This document shows, one piece after another, positions 37,975 through 48,127 of a stretch of DNA of 64,000 bases. Within the stretch, counting starts at the first letter, position 1. Each line of letters begins with the position of its first letter. The notes beneath the pieces are model-generated. The model was not told where the DNA came from. It worked only from the letters and a program-made list of their open reading frames with translations, and ran no database searches. Made by a program: the position numbers and the translations under genes. The DNA comes from Arsenophonus sp. (GTDB lineage Bacteria; Pseudomonadota; Gammaproteobacteria; Enterobacterales; Enterobacteriaceae): positions 1 through 64,000 of the forward strand of contig CP132901.1 in the NCBI GenBank assembly GCA_031446085.1, given 5' to 3'.

Positions 37975-38880
37975 ATGATTTCTTTTTATGATCAATTAAT
38001 TTGGGTTAAAAAACATGTTGATGATATATTATCATTACAATTTGAAAAAAAATATCCTAAAAAAACAAAACTTATTTCTGCTATAAAATATAGTTTATTA
38101 TTTGGTGGAAAACGTTTTCGACCATTTTTAGCATATGCGATTGGTTCAATATTAAATATTTCAGAAAAAGTTTTAGATGTACTTGCAATTTCAGTTGAAT
38201 GTATTCATACATATTCCTTAATTCATGATGATTTACCTGCAATGGATAATGATATTTTAAGAAGAGGGAAAAAGACTTGTCATGTTGTTTTTGGAGAAGC
38301 ACATGCTATTTTAGCAGGAGATGCATTACATAATCTTGCTTTTGAACTTTTATCTTCTACATACATGCCTGGAATTAATGATAAAATGAAATTACTCTTT
38401 ATAAGAGAATTATCTAGTGCTATAGGGATAAATGGAATGTGTCTTGGACAAGCATTAGATATAGAATTAGAAAATAATACAATTGATAAAAAAATGTTGA
38501 AATTTATTCATTTAAATAAAACTGGTGCATTAATTCGAGCAACAATAAGAATGACAGCATTTGCGGGTGGTTATTTAGGAAAAAAAATTTTACCTTTACT
38601 AGATAAATATGCTGATATTATTGGATTATTATTTCAAATTCATGATGATGTTTTAGATACTATAGGAGATATTAAAAAAATAGGAAAAACTACTAAAATT
38701 GATCAAAGAAATAAAAAAAACACTTATGTTTCATTATTAGGTTTAAAAAAAACTCAAAATATAATTTTTTTTTTACATAAAAAAGCATTATTTATTTTAA
38801 ATAAAATTGAAAAAAAATACGATATAAATGTTATGATATTAAAAGATTTAACTAATTTTATTATTCAAAGAGATCATTAA
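37975..38880 (+). CDS. ispA: Farnesyl diphosphate synthase IspA
   Basis: Condenses isopentenyl diphosphate with DMAPP/GPP to farnesyl diphosphate, precursor of undecaprenyl- and octaprenyl-diphosphates and of haem O. 301 residues (E. coli 299). First Asp-rich motif is [10 protein letters not shown] (about 84-93), second is [18 protein letters not shown] (about 44-50) binds IPP, and KTGALI is present. Upstream of dxs, as in E. coli, though xseB is missing. Confidence 0.96.
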   Translation: MISFYDQLIWVKKHVDDILSLQFEKKYPKKTKLISAIKYSLLFGGKRFRPFLAYAIGSILNISEKVLDVLAISVECIHTYSLIHDDLPAMDNDILRRGKKTCHVVFGEAHAILAGDALHNLAFELLSSTYMPGINDKMKLLFIRELSSAIGINGMCLGQALDIELENNTIDKKMLKFIHLNKTGALIRATIRMTAFAGGYLGKKILPLLDKYADIIGLLFQIHDDVLDTIGDIKKIGKTTKIDQRNKKNTYVSLLGLKKTQNIIFFLHKKALFILNKIEKKYDINVMILKDLTNFIIQRDH

Positions 38881-38927
38881 AAACTTTTTATCTAATAATT
38901 TATATTAAAATTAAAAAAAATATAAAG

Positions 38928-40772
38928 ATGAATATTAAAAAAGATTGTTATCCAATACTTTCATTAATAAATAATCCTAAAGATTTGCGTCGTTTATCCA
39001 AAATTAAATTACCTCAATTATGTAATGAATTACGTTTTTTTTTGTTAAAAAGTGTTAGTAAATCTAGTGGACATTTTGCTTCAGGTTTAGGTGTAATTGA
39101 ATTAACAGTTGCTTTACATTATATTTATAATACTCCATTTGATAATATTATATGGGATGTTGGCCATCAAGCATATCCTCATAAGATTTTAACTGAAAGG
39201 AAAAAAAAAATTTACACTATAAGAAAAGATCATGGACTACATCCTTTTCCATGTCGCGAAGAAAGTATATATGATACGTTTAGTGTTGGACATTCTTCTA
39301 CTTCTATTAGTGCAGGTTTAGGTATGGCTGTAGCAGCAGAATATGAAAAAAAAAATAGAAAAACTATTTGCGTTATAGGAGATGGCGGAATAACATCAGG
39401 TATGGCTTATGAAGCAATGAATCATGCCGGGTATATTAATAAAGACATATTAGTTATCTTAAATGATAATCAAATGTCAATTTCAGAAAATGTTGGTTAT
39501 TTAAGTAAATACTTAAATAAATTGTTTTTTTCTTATTTTAATTTGAATTCAAAAAATAAAAAAACTAAATTTTTATTTAAAATACCTTTTATTAAAAGAT
39601 TCTTTGAAAAGGCATTAAGTTCAAATACTATATTTGAAGCATTAGGTTTTAATTATATTGGTATTATTGATGGTCATGATATTAAAAAATTATTAAAAAT
39701 TTTAAGTAAAATTAAAAAAATAAAAGGACCACATTTTTTACATTTAATTACAAAAAAAGGAAAAGGTTATAAACCTGCAGAAGAAGATCCGATTTCTTGG
39801 CATGCAGTACCTAAATTTAATTTAAAATCTTTTGTTTTTCCTAAAAAAACAAACAAAAAAACTTTTTCTGAATTTTTTGGAAAATGGTTATGTCAACAAG
39901 CTAGTCAAGATAAAAAATTAATTGTTATTACTCCAGCTATGCGAGAAGGTTCATGTTTAGTAAAATTTTCTGAATTATATCCAAGACAATTTTTTGATGT
40001 TGCTATTGCAGAACAACATGCTATTACGTTCGCTGCTGGTTTATCTATTGGTGGATATAATCCGATTATTTCAATTTATTCTTCTTTTTTACAAAGAGCT
40101 TATGATCAAGTAATACACGATATTGCAATTCAGAAAATTCCTGTTTTATTTGCAATTGATAGATCTGGCATAGTTGGTGCTGATGGACGTACACATCAAG
40201 GAGTATTCGATATTTCTTTTTTACGTTGTATACCAAATATAATTATTATGGTTCCTAGTGATGAAAATGAATTCAGACAAATGTTATATACAGGTTATTT
40301 TTATAAAAAATTTCCAGTATTTATACGATATCCTAAAAGAGAAATATTTGGTGTAAATTTAAAAAAAATATCTTCTATTCCAATAGGAAAAGCAAGAATA
40401 TTACGTATAGGACAAAAGATCTCTATATTAAATTTTGGACCATTAGTCTTTGAAGCTATAAAAGCTGCTAAAATATTAAATGCAACTGTAATAGATATGC
40501 GTTTTGTAAAACCTTTAGATCAAAAAATTATATTAGAAACTGTCAAAAAACACGAATTTTTAGTAACTTTAGAAGAAAATTCTATTTATGGTGGAGCTGG
40601 AAGTGCTGTTAATGAATTTTTAATGAAAAAAAAATGTCTTATTCCTATTTTAAATCTTGGTATACCGGATTATTATATTGATCATGGTAATCAAAATAAA
40701 ATTTTATCTAAATTAGGATTAGATTCACAAGGTATTTTGAATTCAATAAAAGAATATGTTAATTCTATTTAA
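38928..40772 (+). CDS. dxs: 1-deoxy-D-xylulose-5-phosphate synthase
   Basis: Thiamin-diphosphate enzyme joining pyruvate and glyceraldehyde-3-phosphate to DXP, used for isoprenoids (MEP pathway), thiamin thiazole and pyridoxal phosphate. 614 residues (E. coli 620). ThDP motif [18 protein letters not shown]...[22 protein letters not shown] and [10 protein letters not shown] near the N-terminus; catalytic Glu in [31 protein letters not shown]. The end overlaps convergent pgpA in a TTAA shared by both stops. Its product links ispA with the thiI rhodanese and thiL genes nearby. Confidence 0.97.
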   Translation: MNIKKDCYPILSLINNPKDLRRLSKIKLPQLCNELRFFLLKSVSKSSGHFASGLGVIELTVALHYIYNTPFDNIIWDVGHQAYPHKILTERKKKIYTIRKDHGLHPFPCREESIYDTFSVGHSSTSISAGLGMAVAAEYEKKNRKTICVIGDGGITSGMAYEAMNHAGYINKDILVILNDNQMSISENVGYLSKYLNKLFFSYFNLNSKNKKTKFLFKIPFIKRFFEKALSSNTIFEALGFNYIGIIDGHDIKKLLKILSKIKKIKGPHFLHLITKKGKGYKPAEEDPISWHAVPKFNLKSFVFPKKTNKKTFSEFFGKWLCQQASQDKKLIVITPAMREGSCLVKFSELYPRQFFDVAIAEQHAITFAAGLSIGGYNPIISIYSSFLQRAYDQVIHDIAIQKIPVLFAIDRSGIVGADGRTHQGVFDISFLRCIPNIIIMVPSDENEFRQMLYTGYFYKKFPVFIRYPKREIFGVNLKKISSIPIGKARILRIGQKISILNFGPLVFEAIKAAKILNATVIDMRFVKPLDQKIILETVKKHEFLVTLEENSIYGGAGSAVNEFLMKKKCLIPILNLGIPDYYIDHGNQNKILSKLGLDSQGILNSIKEYVNSI

Positions 40773-41257
40773 AATATTTTAATCATATGTATTAAATTTA
40801 TTAATATGATTGTTATAGACGATGCTACAATATCATCTAACATAATTCCTAATCCTCCTTTTATATTTTTTTCTATCCATTTTATAGGATGTGGTTTGAA
40901 AATATCTAATATTCTGAAAATAATAATACTAGTTATTATTATTTTATAGTTAATAAAGTTAGAAGTCATTATTAAAATTAACCACATTCCTACAAATTCA
41001 TCCCATATAATACATTTATCATCATGTTTTTTAGTTATTTGTACTGTTTTATTACATATGAATATTCCTATTAAAAAAGTTATAATAATAAAAATCCAGT
41101 AGTAATTTTTAGGTAAAACTATTGTAATTATAGACCATATAAAAATTGATAAAATAGTACCAATAGTTCCTGGAAAGATAAATATTTTTCCAAATCCAAA
41201 TCCAGTTGCTAAAAAATAATAAAAATAAGAAATATTTAATTTATTTTTTTTGTTCAT
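40769..41257 (-). CDS. pgpA: Phosphatidylglycerophosphatase A
   Basis: Dephosphorylates phosphatidylglycerophosphate to phosphatidylglycerol in the inner membrane. 162 residues (E. coli 172). [33 protein letters not shown] and [15 protein letters not shown] are the family blocks, with the acidic metal-binding residues in WDEF and LDD. Three to four hydrophobic segments. The ATG overlaps the thiL stop by 4 bases (ATGA), as expected for translational coupling. With glpT it concerns glycerophospholipid supply. Confidence 0.93.
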   Translation of the reverse strand: MNKKNKLNISYFYYFLATGFGFGKIFIFPGTIGTILSIFIWSIITIVLPKNYYWIFIIITFLIGIFICNKTVQITKKHDDKCIIWDEFVGMWLILIMTSNFINYKIIITSIIIFRILDIFKPHPIKWIEKNIKGGLGIMLDDIVASSITIILINLIHMIKIF

Positions 41258-42231
41258 TGATTAAAATGTTCAAATTTATTAATATTTAGTAATAATTGTT
41301 TTTTTTTATAAAAAAATTTTATTGTTCTAAAATTTTTATTTATTTTCCCGATACAAAAAGCTTTTAAGTTATTTTTTTTTAATAAAATTTCCAATTTTTT
41401 TTGTTTTTTTTTAGGTACAGTAAAACAAAGTTCATAATCTTCTCCTCCAGATACTGCTAGTTCAAAAATATTTTTTTTAGATATTTGTTTTTTAATAGAT
41501 TTTGATAATGGTATTAAATCTAATTGAATTTCAGCACCACAATTGCTTTTATTTAAAATATGACTTAAATCAGAATATAGTCCATCTGATATATCAATAT
41601 TTGATGAAGCAATAGATCTAATAATGATACCGTGTAAGATTTTTGGATCAGGTTTTAAATGTTTCTTAATAAAAAAATTATAATCATGTTTGTTTTTAAT
41701 ATATATTTTTTTATCAAGTAGTAATAATCCTACTGCACTATCTCCTAATGGTCCTGTTATATAGATTTTATCATTATGCATAGCACCTGATCTCGTTAGA
41801 GCTTTTCCATATGGAACAAATCCATATGCTGTATATGTTAGGCTCATAGGACCTTTTGTTGTATCTCCTCCAATTAGTTGAATTTTGTAAAAGTTTAATA
41901 GTTTAAATAAAGTGTTACTAAATTTTTTTAACCATATATGATTAATTTTAGGTAATGTAATTGCTAATGATATCCAAGTTGGGTGTGCACCCATTGCAGC
42001 TAAATCACTAAGATTTACACATAAAGATTTATGCGCTAAATATTCTGGTTTTATATTTGAAAAGAAATGAGTATTCTCTACTAGAGAATCTGTTGTTACT
42101 ACTAATTGTTGTTTTTTTGGTATGGTTAATACAGCACCATCATCTCCTATTCCGATATTTGCTGTATATCTAATATTTTTTTTATTTTTTTTATTAAAAA
42201 AATATTTTATTACGTCAAATTCAGTATACAT
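41254..42231 (-). CDS. thiL: Thiamine-monophosphate kinase
   Basis: Phosphorylates thiamin monophosphate to thiamin diphosphate, the active cofactor used by Dxs and AceE. 325 residues, the same as E. coli. PurM/ThiL superfamily fold with GIGDDGAVLTIP near residue 30, VVTTDSLVENTHF, LAAMGAHPTWISLA, GGDTTKGPMSLTYTAYG, the GPLGDSAVGLLLL loop, and NIDISDGLYSDLSHI. Between nusB and pgpA, as in E. coli. Retention beside a ThiI rhodanese gene suggests a thiamin pathway rather than salvage only. Confidence 0.96.
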   Translation of the reverse strand: MYTEFDVIKYFFNKKNKKNIRYTANIGIGDDGAVLTIPKKQQLVVTTDSLVENTHFFSNIKPEYLAHKSLCVNLSDLAAMGAHPTWISLAITLPKINHIWLKKFSNTLFKLLNFYKIQLIGGDTTKGPMSLTYTAYGFVPYGKALTRSGAMHNDKIYITGPLGDSAVGLLLLDKKIYIKNKHDYNFFIKKHLKPDPKILHGIIIRSIASSNIDISDGLYSDLSHILNKSNCGAEIQLDLIPLSKSIKKQISKKNIFELAVSGGEDYELCFTVPKKKQKKLEILLKKNNLKAFCIGKINKNFRTIKFFYKKKQLLLNINKFEHFNQ

Positions 42232-42262
42232 AGATTATTTATTAGATTTAACAATATATTTT

Positions 42263-42676
42263 TTATTTTTTTAATAAAAAAATAGCTACTTTATCTAGTA
42301 CTCCATTGATAAATTTGTAACTTTTTTCTGATCCAAAAATTTTTACTAATTCTATTGCCTCATTTATAATCACTTTATATGGAATTTCATGTCGAAAGTT
42401 AAGTTCAAAAATTGCTAATCTTAATACAGCTTTTTCTATTTGTCCTAATTGATTAATTTTTTTAGATATAAATGGATAAACTATATTATCTATAGTAGCA
42501 ATGTTATTTGATACCCCAATAACTAATTCATGAAAATATTCTTTATCTATTTTTGATTTATTTTTTGAAGATAACATCTCTAATTCGATATCAGAAATTT
42601 TATTTCCTGATAATTCCAAAGAATAAATTGCTTGTAAAGCAAATTTTCTTGCGCGCTGACGATAAGATAATTTCAC
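42263..42676 (-). CDS. nusB: Transcription antitermination protein NusB
   Basis: All-helical RNA-binding factor that joins NusE/S10 on boxA of rRNA operons. 137 residues (E. coli 139). RQRARKFALQAIYSLELSG at the N-terminus, IDNIVYPFI, LRLAIFELNFRHEIPYKVIINEAIELVKIFGSEKSYKFINGVL split over helices 5-7. Operon position ribD-ribH-nusB-thiL-pgpA matches E. coli. Confidence 0.95.
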   Translation of the reverse strand: MKLSYRQRARKFALQAIYSLELSGNKISDIELEMLSSKNKSKIDKEYFHELVIGVSNNIATIDNIVYPFISKKINQLGQIEKAVLRLAIFELNFRHEIPYKVIINEAIELVKIFGSEKSYKFINGVLDKVAIFLLKK

Positions 42677-42705
42677 TAATAATCCTACTTAATAGAAAAT
42701 AAATA

Positions 42706-43185
42706 TTATTTATTTTTAATATTTTTTATAATATTAATTGTTTCTAAAATTGCTAATGCAGATTCTGATCCTTTATTTCCATATTTCATTCCCGCTCTAT
42801 CAATAGCCTGTTGAACATTTTTAGTAATTAAAATTCCAAATCCAATAGGAATATTGTGATCAAGGCTAATTTTAGATAAACTTTGGCAACAATGATCTGC
42901 AATATATTTAAAATGTTTTGTTTCTCCTTTAATAATTGCACCTAAAGTTATTAGTCCATCATATTTACGATGATTATTTTTTAATAAGGATTGTGAAATT
43001 AAAGGTATTTCAAATGCTCCTGGAACCCAAATAACAGTAATATTGTTATCTTTGATTTTCCCAACACGTTTTAAAATATCTAATGCACCGATGAGTAAAG
43101 AATTTGTAATATAATGATTGAATCTTGAAACTATAATAGCTATTTGAGTATTTATACTATTCAATTTATTTGTAACCATGTTCAT
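42706..43185 (-). CDS. ribH: 6,7-dimethyl-8-ribityllumazine synthase
   Basis: Penultimate riboflavin step, joining 3,4-dihydroxybutanone 4-phosphate to the ribitylamino-pyrimidine. 159 residues (E. coli 156). IVSRFNHYITNSLL holds the substrate Phe, VPGAFEIPL follows, the catalytic His lies in IKGETKHFKYIAD, and GNKGSESALAILE closes the protein. A second ATG two codons in (43179) is possible; no clear Shine-Dalgarno precedes either. Next to ribD, as in E. coli. Confidence 0.95.
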   Translation of the reverse strand: MNMVTNKLNSINTQIAIIVSRFNHYITNSLLIGALDILKRVGKIKDNNITVIWVPGAFEIPLISQSLLKNNHRKYDGLITLGAIIKGETKHFKYIADHCCQSLSKISLDHNIPIGFGILITKNVQQAIDRAGMKYGNKGSESALAILETINIIKNIKNK

Positions 43186-43230
43186 AAATTTTTAATATTT
43201 TTGTAATTTCAATTATTAATTTAAAAATCT

Positions 43231-44343
43231 TTATTTTTTTGGATGTAATATGATTTTTAAATCAGGATTGATAAATTTAACACTAACAAATTTTAATTTT
43301 ATTACATTTTTTAAATCTTGTATAGTTGGAACTGTAATTAATTCTTTTGCTTTTAATCCAATAATTTTAGGTGCAATATAAACAATAAGTTCATCTACTA
43401 AATTAGATTTTAAAAATGCACCACTTAATGTTGGCCCACTTTCTATTAAAACAGAGTTGATATTTTTTTTTGCAATATTCTTTAAAAGAGAGACTAAATT
43501 TATTTCATTTTTAAATTTTGGATATATTATTTGTTTAACTTTTCCAATCCATTTTGAATTTTTATAAATTGTTCTAATGAGCCAACATTCTCCTTTATTT
43601 TTTGTAATATTATGTTCTGGATTCACTTGATTTTGTCTATCTAAAACAATTCTAATTGGTTGACGGATATCTTTTTTTAAATATTGATTTTTTAGTTTTT
43701 TAGAAAAATTTGTCCATCTTACATTTAAATTAGGATTATCTTTGAGTATTGTTTTGCTACTAGTTAAAATAGCACTGACTTTCGATCTAATTTCTTGTAC
43801 GTCTTGTCTAGATCGTGTAGAAGTAATCCATTGACTAATTCCTGATTGAAGAGCAGTTTTCCCATCTAATGATGAAGCTAATTTTAATATAATATATGGA
43901 AAACCAGTACGCATTCTTTTTATAAAGAATTTATTTAATTTTTCTGCTTTTTTTTGTAATAAACCACAATAAATTTCAATCCCAGCTTTTTCAAGTTCTA
44001 ATAATCCTTTTCCTGAAATTTTAGGATTTGGATCTTGCATAGCAACTATTACATATTTTACTTTTGCTTTAATTAAAGCTTGTGTACAAGGAGGTGTTTG
44101 TCCATAGTGATTGCATGGTTCTAAAGTGATATAGACAGTCGATCCTTTTGCTTTTTCTTTTGCAATTTTTAATGCGTGTTGTTCAGCGTGTTTATTTCCT
44201 CTTTTATAATGGAATCCTTCTCCTACAATGAGATTATTTTTTACAATTACACATCCTACATTTGGATTAGGAGACGTAGTAAATTCTCCTTTTTTTGCAA
44301 GTTTTAAAGCTCTTTCCATATATTTTATATCATATTTGATCAT
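43231..44343 (-). CDS. ribD: Bifunctional riboflavin deaminase/reductase RibD
   Basis: Deaminates and then reduces the pyrimidine intermediate in riboflavin synthesis. 370 residues (E. coli 367). The N-terminal deaminase domain (about 1-145) has the zinc site: KHAEQHALKIA with His/Glu and EPCNHYGQTPPCTQAL with two Cys. The C-terminal reductase domain shows PYIILKLASSLDGKTAL, QWITSTRSRQDVQ, RIVLDRQ and LIESGPTLSGAFLK. nrdR, upstream in E. coli, is missing here. First gene of the ribD-ribH-nusB-thiL-pgpA run. No FMN riboswitch was recognised upstream. Confidence 0.96.
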   Translation of the reverse strand: MIKYDIKYMERALKLAKKGEFTTSPNPNVGCVIVKNNLIVGEGFHYKRGNKHAEQHALKIAKEKAKGSTVYITLEPCNHYGQTPPCTQALIKAKVKYVIVAMQDPNPKISGKGLLELEKAGIEIYCGLLQKKAEKLNKFFIKRMRTGFPYIILKLASSLDGKTALQSGISQWITSTRSRQDVQEIRSKVSAILTSSKTILKDNPNLNVRWTNFSKKLKNQYLKKDIRQPIRIVLDRQNQVNPEHNITKNKGECWLIRTIYKNSKWIGKVKQIIYPKFKNEINLVSLLKNIAKKNINSVLIESGPTLSGAFLKSNLVDELIVYIAPKIIGLKAKELITVPTIQDLKNVIKLKFVSVKFINPDLKIILHPKK

Positions 44344-44766
44344 AAAAATATAGTTTTTTTCATATTTTTAACATTATATTGATATAATTAATACAATTGC
44401 TATGTTAAAATATAAATAAGATTGTTTTGTTTGAAATATACATAAAACAAAATATTTTGTCTATATTTAAATTAAAGATACTATTTTTATTTTTTTAGTT
44501 TTCAATTGTATGGTTTTTAATAATTTTAGTTGATAATATTTTTTTTTGTTAAAGTGTTTTTTTGTATATATAAAAAACCTTTTTTTACGTATAAAAAATT
44601 CATCTCAATATCAAAAGATTTATATTTTTTATATTTAAAATTTCATAGCTCTTTTAAAAATTTATCAAATAATCATATTTATTTTTCAAAAAAAAAATTG
44701 AATGATCAAAAATTTTTGTAAATTAGATTTACATTCGTAAAATCTGTAATAAACACATTTATATTA
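44344..44766. other. Gene-free gap where secD, secF and nrdR stand in E. coli
   Basis: About 420 bases between ribD and yajC. In E. coli this interval holds secD-secF, several accessory genes and nrdR. Here the only open frame is a 63-codon low-complexity one (44530-44721, +), on the opposite strand to the flanking genes and without SecD/SecF or NrdR motifs. I see no RNA gene. It must include the promoter of ribD. Confidence 0.6.
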
Positions 44767-45111
44767 CTATTGTATTGATTTGATTGTTCCTTTAGGTAAA
44801 ATAGTAGCTATAAAATCTTGTTTTATAATAATTTCGTTATTTTCATTTATAGAGATAGTAATATAATTTGTTTCAGATACTTTTGTAACTCGTCCAATTA
44901 TTCCTCCTGTTGTTAAAACTTCATCTCCTTTAGAAATGGATTCCATTAGTTTTTTATGTTCTTTATTTCTTTTTTGTTGAGGTCTTAAGATCATAAAATA
45001 AAAAATTAATCCAAAAATAATAAACATAAAAATAAAAGAATATGATGTTCCTTGTTCTTGAATAATTTTATTTGCACTATTTGCAAATATTTCTTTTATA
45101 AAGAAATTCAT
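44767..45111 (-). CDS. yajC: Sec translocon accessory protein YajC
   Basis: Small single-pass inner-membrane protein that associates with SecDF and the Sec translocon. 114 residues (E. coli 110). The start is set at 45111 (MNFFIKEIF), where AAGGTGA lies 5-7 bases upstream; the upstream frame extension to 45213 is unrelated. The helix FIFMFIIFGLIFYFMIL is followed by the signature RPQQKRNKEHKKLMESISKG and DEVLTTGGIIGRVTKV. In E. coli it is followed by secD-secF; those are absent here, so its partner must be elsewhere or lost. Confidence 0.94.
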   Translation of the reverse strand: MNFFIKEIFANSANKIIQEQGTSYSFIFMFIIFGLIFYFMILRPQQKRNKEHKKLMESISKGDEVLTTGGIIGRVTKVSETNYITISINENNEIIIKQDFIATILPKGTIKSIQ

Positions 45112-46000
45112 TTTTTCACCTTTTTTTATTGAAATTTTATATTTATGTACTACTATTTTTTTAACGCTATTGTATTTAGTATTACAGTACATTATACTAC
45201 TTTTTGATATCAAAATTTACTTTTTCATTTAAGTTTTAGATATTTCCTGATCTTAAATTAACTTAATTTTTAAAAAATGGTATTTTCTGTATTATTTTTT
45301 TATAAAGGTATATATAACAATTTTATTTATTTTTCAATAAAAAAATAAAAAAGGTAAATAATGAGATATAAGTATTTTTTTATTTTTCTATTCTTTTAAA
45401 GTTTTTAATATAAATTTTTTTTATTTATGTATTTATTTTTTTTTAAAAAATATTATAAATTGTATTAACTAATTTTTAATTAATATAAGATTAGTTATAA
45501 ACTTTGTGTATTAATAATGTAGAAAATAAAAAAAATAGAGTAATAAAAATCTAATATTGATACATTTACACTCTTTTTAAAGAATTTTTGATAAAATTTT
45601 AAATATATTTTTATTAAAAAAATGATACAATAAAATTTATATCTTACAGATATCAAAATTAGTTAAGAAACATTTGATATAAATAAATTTTATTTAATAA
45701 GATGATCACCATGTAATTTATAAAAAATATAAATTTTTTAATTTTTTTTGAGAAAATTAAAATGTATTATAAAGATTATTTTTACAATGTTTAATTGTAA
45801 AATTTGATTTTTTTAAATATTTTAAAAGATAGGTATTTTTTAAATAATATTTTTTTTGAAGAGTGTTTTTAAATAAAATATGTTATTATTTATATTTTTT
45901 TTTGAAAAAAAAATATAAATTGCTGGTTTTGTATATTTACTTTTGTTAAACTTATAATTGATAATTAGATACTACTAAAATATAGTAATGGAAATCTAAA
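45112..46000. other. Largest gene-free gap, between yajC and tolB
   Basis: About 890 bases between divergent yajC and tolB, very A+T-rich with stops in all frames. In E. coli tgt/queA flank yajC and ybgC-tolQRA precede tolB; none is recognisable here. Minor features: AAGG at 45351 before a 12-codon frame MRYKYFFIFLFF (45361-45399), possibly the start of a dead membrane-protein gene, and a 6-base hairpin at 45639-45653. The tolB promoter must be near the right end. Confidence 0.6.
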
Positions 46001-47287
46001 ATGAAGAGAATATCAATATTTTTCTTTGTATTTTTAGTGTTATTACTAAATCTATCGGAAGCTAAACAAAAAAATAAAGAATATGTTAGATCTAAAACCA
46101 AAACTATTGCAATTTTTCCTTTTCAAACGAAAGATCATATTTCTCTATCAAGAGAGATAACAAAAATCATTGCAAATGATTTAAGTAATAGTGGTCAATT
46201 CAATATAGTTTTTATGGATCAGTTATTAAAAAATTCTAATTTTAATTCTAAAATAAACTTATTTAAGCATTTTAAAATTGATATGTTTTTAACTGGAAAA
46301 ATTCAATCGGATAAAAAACATAAAAATTTCATTCATTATGAACTATTTAGTATAGTAGATTCAAACAAAAAAAATATTATTAAAAATATTATAAATATTA
46401 CTGATAAAATTAGATATGATGCTCATACTATTAGTGATGAGATATTTAAAAAAATAACTAATATTCCTGGTTTATTTAGAACAAAAATTGCATATGTTGT
46501 AAAACGAAATGATAAAGAAAATTTGTATGAATTACGTATTTCAGATTATGATGGATTTAATAAAACTACTATAGCTAAATTATCTAATCCATTAATGTCT
46601 CCTGCTTGGTCTCCAGATGGTCAAAAGATAGTTTACGTTATGTTCGAAAAAAATCGTTCTGTTTTAGTAATGAAAAATCTTTTAAATGGATTAACAAAAA
46701 AGATAACTAATTTTAAACAACATAATGGTTCACCATCTTTTTCTCCTGATGGAAGAAAATTAGCGTTCGTTCTTTCAAAATCAGGTACATTAAATATCTA
46801 TGTTTTAGATTTAATAAATGGTAAAATAAATCAAATTACAAATTCTAAAAAGAATAATACTGAGCCTTCTTGGATGCCAGATAATAAAACTATTGTATAT
46901 ACTTCTGACCAAGAAGGTTATCCTCAAATTTATAAAATAAACATTTATGGTGGTATGTCAAAACGTATTACTAATAATGGTTATCAAAATCAAAATGCTG
47001 TTATTAGTTCTAGTGGAGCATTTATGGTCATGGTAAGTATTCATAGTGGTCAGCAACATATTACCAAACAAAATTTAGTAACTAATTCCGTAGAGTATTT
47101 AACGGATACGTTTCTAGATGAAACACCTAGTATTGCTCCAAACGATACTATGATTATTTATAGTTGTTCTTCTAAAGAAAATTTAAATAATATATTGCGT
47201 TTGGTATCAGTGGATGGATGTTTTAATATGCGTTTCCCGGAGTATGATGGACAGGTCAAATTTCCTGCTTGGTCTCCGTTATTATGA
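46001..47287 (+). CDS. tolB: Tol-Pal system periplasmic protein TolB
   Basis: Periplasmic protein of the Tol-Pal envelope-constriction system, 428 residues (E. coli 430). Signal peptide at about 1-21 ([21 protein letters not shown]). The N-terminal domain is followed by a beta-propeller with WD40-like repeats: [40 protein letters not shown], then [17 protein letters not shown] and FPAWSP at the end. The mature N-terminus, the TolA-binding EVRIVIDSG in E. coli, is [14 protein letters not shown] and is not conserved. pal follows; tolQRA are not upstream. The gene ends in TGA. Confidence 0.95.
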   Translation: MKRISIFFFVFLVLLLNLSEAKQKNKEYVRSKTKTIAIFPFQTKDHISLSREITKIIANDLSNSGQFNIVFMDQLLKNSNFNSKINLFKHFKIDMFLTGKIQSDKKHKNFIHYELFSIVDSNKKNIIKNIINITDKIRYDAHTISDEIFKKITNIPGLFRTKIAYVVKRNDKENLYELRISDYDGFNKTTIAKLSNPLMSPAWSPDGQKIVYVMFEKNRSVLVMKNLLNGLTKKITNFKQHNGSPSFSPDGRKLAFVLSKSGTLNIYVLDLINGKINQITNSKKNNTEPSWMPDNKTIVYTSDQEGYPQIYKINIYGGMSKRITNNGYQNQNAVISSSGAFMVMVSIHSGQQHITKQNLVTNSVEYLTDTFLDETPSIAPNDTMIIYSCSSKENLNNILRLVSVDGCFNMRFPEYDGQVKFPAWSPLL

Positions 47288-47340
47288 TGTATCATAAAAT
47301 TAGTATAACAAACACTATTATATTAAAGGATCAAAAAAAA

Positions 47341-47838
47341 ATGAAATTAAATAAAAAATTCCAACGCTTATTGTTAATATTACCAATATTATTTGTAGTT
47401 GGATGTAATTCAAAAAAAAGTAGCGAACAAGTTCCTGGAGAAAACGCTGTTAATGATAGCAATTCTAATTTGATGACTGAGCAATTAGAAAATCAACAAA
47501 TGCAAGAATTGCAAAATAATAATACTGTTTACTTTGGTTTTGACAAGTACGATTTATTGCCAGAATATGAACAGATTTTAGATCAAGATGTTGCGTTTTT
47601 AAACAGTAATCCATCGGTTAATGTAACAATTGAAGGTCATACTGATGAACGTGGCACTTCAGAATATAATATTGCTCTTGGAGAACGTCGTGCAAATGCA
47701 GTTAAATCATATTTAGAAAGTAAAGGAGTTAATAGCGAGCAAATTTCTATCGTGTCATACGGAAAAGAAAAACCTGTTATGTTAGGTCATGATGAATCAG
47801 CTTATTCTAAAAATCGTCGTGCTGTTTTAGTATATTAA
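47341..47838 (+). CDS. pal: Peptidoglycan-associated lipoprotein Pal
   Basis: Outer-membrane lipoprotein that ties the outer membrane to peptidoglycan. 165 residues (E. coli 173). The start is at 47341 ([11 protein letters not shown]), with AAGGA about 8 bases upstream; an upstream ATG at 47269 would overlap tolB and is not family-like. Lipobox FVVGC with Cys22. The OmpA-like domain (about 60-165) shows [15 protein letters not shown], the diaminopimelate-binding [35 protein letters not shown] and [11 protein letters not shown] at the terminus. Downstream cpoB of E. coli is missing, and tRNA-Lys comes next. Confidence 0.97.
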   Translation: MKLNKKFQRLLLILPILFVVGCNSKKSSEQVPGENAVNDSNSNLMTEQLENQQMQELQNNNTVYFGFDKYDLLPEYEQILDQDVAFLNSNPSVNVTIEGHTDERGTSEYNIALGERRANAVKSYLESKGVNSEQISIVSYGKEKPVMLGHDESAYSKNRRAVLVY

Positions 47839-47857
47839 ATTTTTTTAATATTTGTTT

Positions 47858-47883
47858 TCTTTTTCTTTTTTCGAAGAAAAAGA
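47858..47883 (+). terminator. Possible terminator of pal (A/T hairpin)
   Basis: Arms TCTTTTTCTT (47858-47867) and AAGAAAAAGA (47874-47883) around a TTTTCG loop, 20 bases after the pal stop. There is no uninterrupted T-run immediately after, so activity as an intrinsic terminator is uncertain. Confidence 0.4.
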
Positions 47884-47940
47884 TTAAAGTTTTTAATTGT
47901 TATTTAGTGTATTATAATTAATAAGAAATATTTATTTTTT

Positions 47941-47971
47941 TGGAGTAGCGAAGATTTTATACGCTACTCCA
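47941..47971. repeat. Perfect 10-base inverted repeat of unknown role
   Basis: TGGAGTAGCG (47941-47950) and CGCTACTCCA (47962-47971) around an 11-base loop, between pal and tRNA-Lys. The stem is 60% G+C in DNA that is otherwise nearly all A and T, which suggests selection. No T-run follows on either strand in the right place: the T-run is on the left of the plus strand. The strand of action is unknown. Confidence 0.6.
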
Positions 47972-48127
47972 TAAAGTTTATTGCTAAATATTATTTTTTT
48001 ATATTTAATATTTATAAATTTTAAGTAAAAATTAATTTTTAATTATTTTATTTTTCATTTAGTTCTAAGAAAGCAGGTTGCATAATAAAATTGTTTCGTC
48101 GTATATAAAAATAAGATTGATAAAAGT

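Noticed and set aside
44530-44721. A 63-codon open frame between ribD and yajC
   Set aside because: Phe/Lys/Ser-rich low-complexity translation, no ribosome-binding site, no family motif, and opposite strand to the flanking genes; consistent with chance in A+T-rich DNA.
45112-45213. Longer N-terminus for YajC starting at 45213
   Set aside because: The extension is unlike the family and includes the ribosome-binding site AAGGTGA of the real start.
45361-45399. A 12-codon leader peptide (MRYKYFFIFLFF) in the yajC-tolB gap
   Set aside because: It has AAGG upstream, but no downstream gene or attenuator structure that it could control; more likely a gene relic or chance.
47269-47340. Longer N-terminus for Pal starting inside tolB
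   Set aside because: It would bury the lipoprotein signal peptide; the ATG at 47341 has a good Shine-Dalgarno and normal signal sequence.
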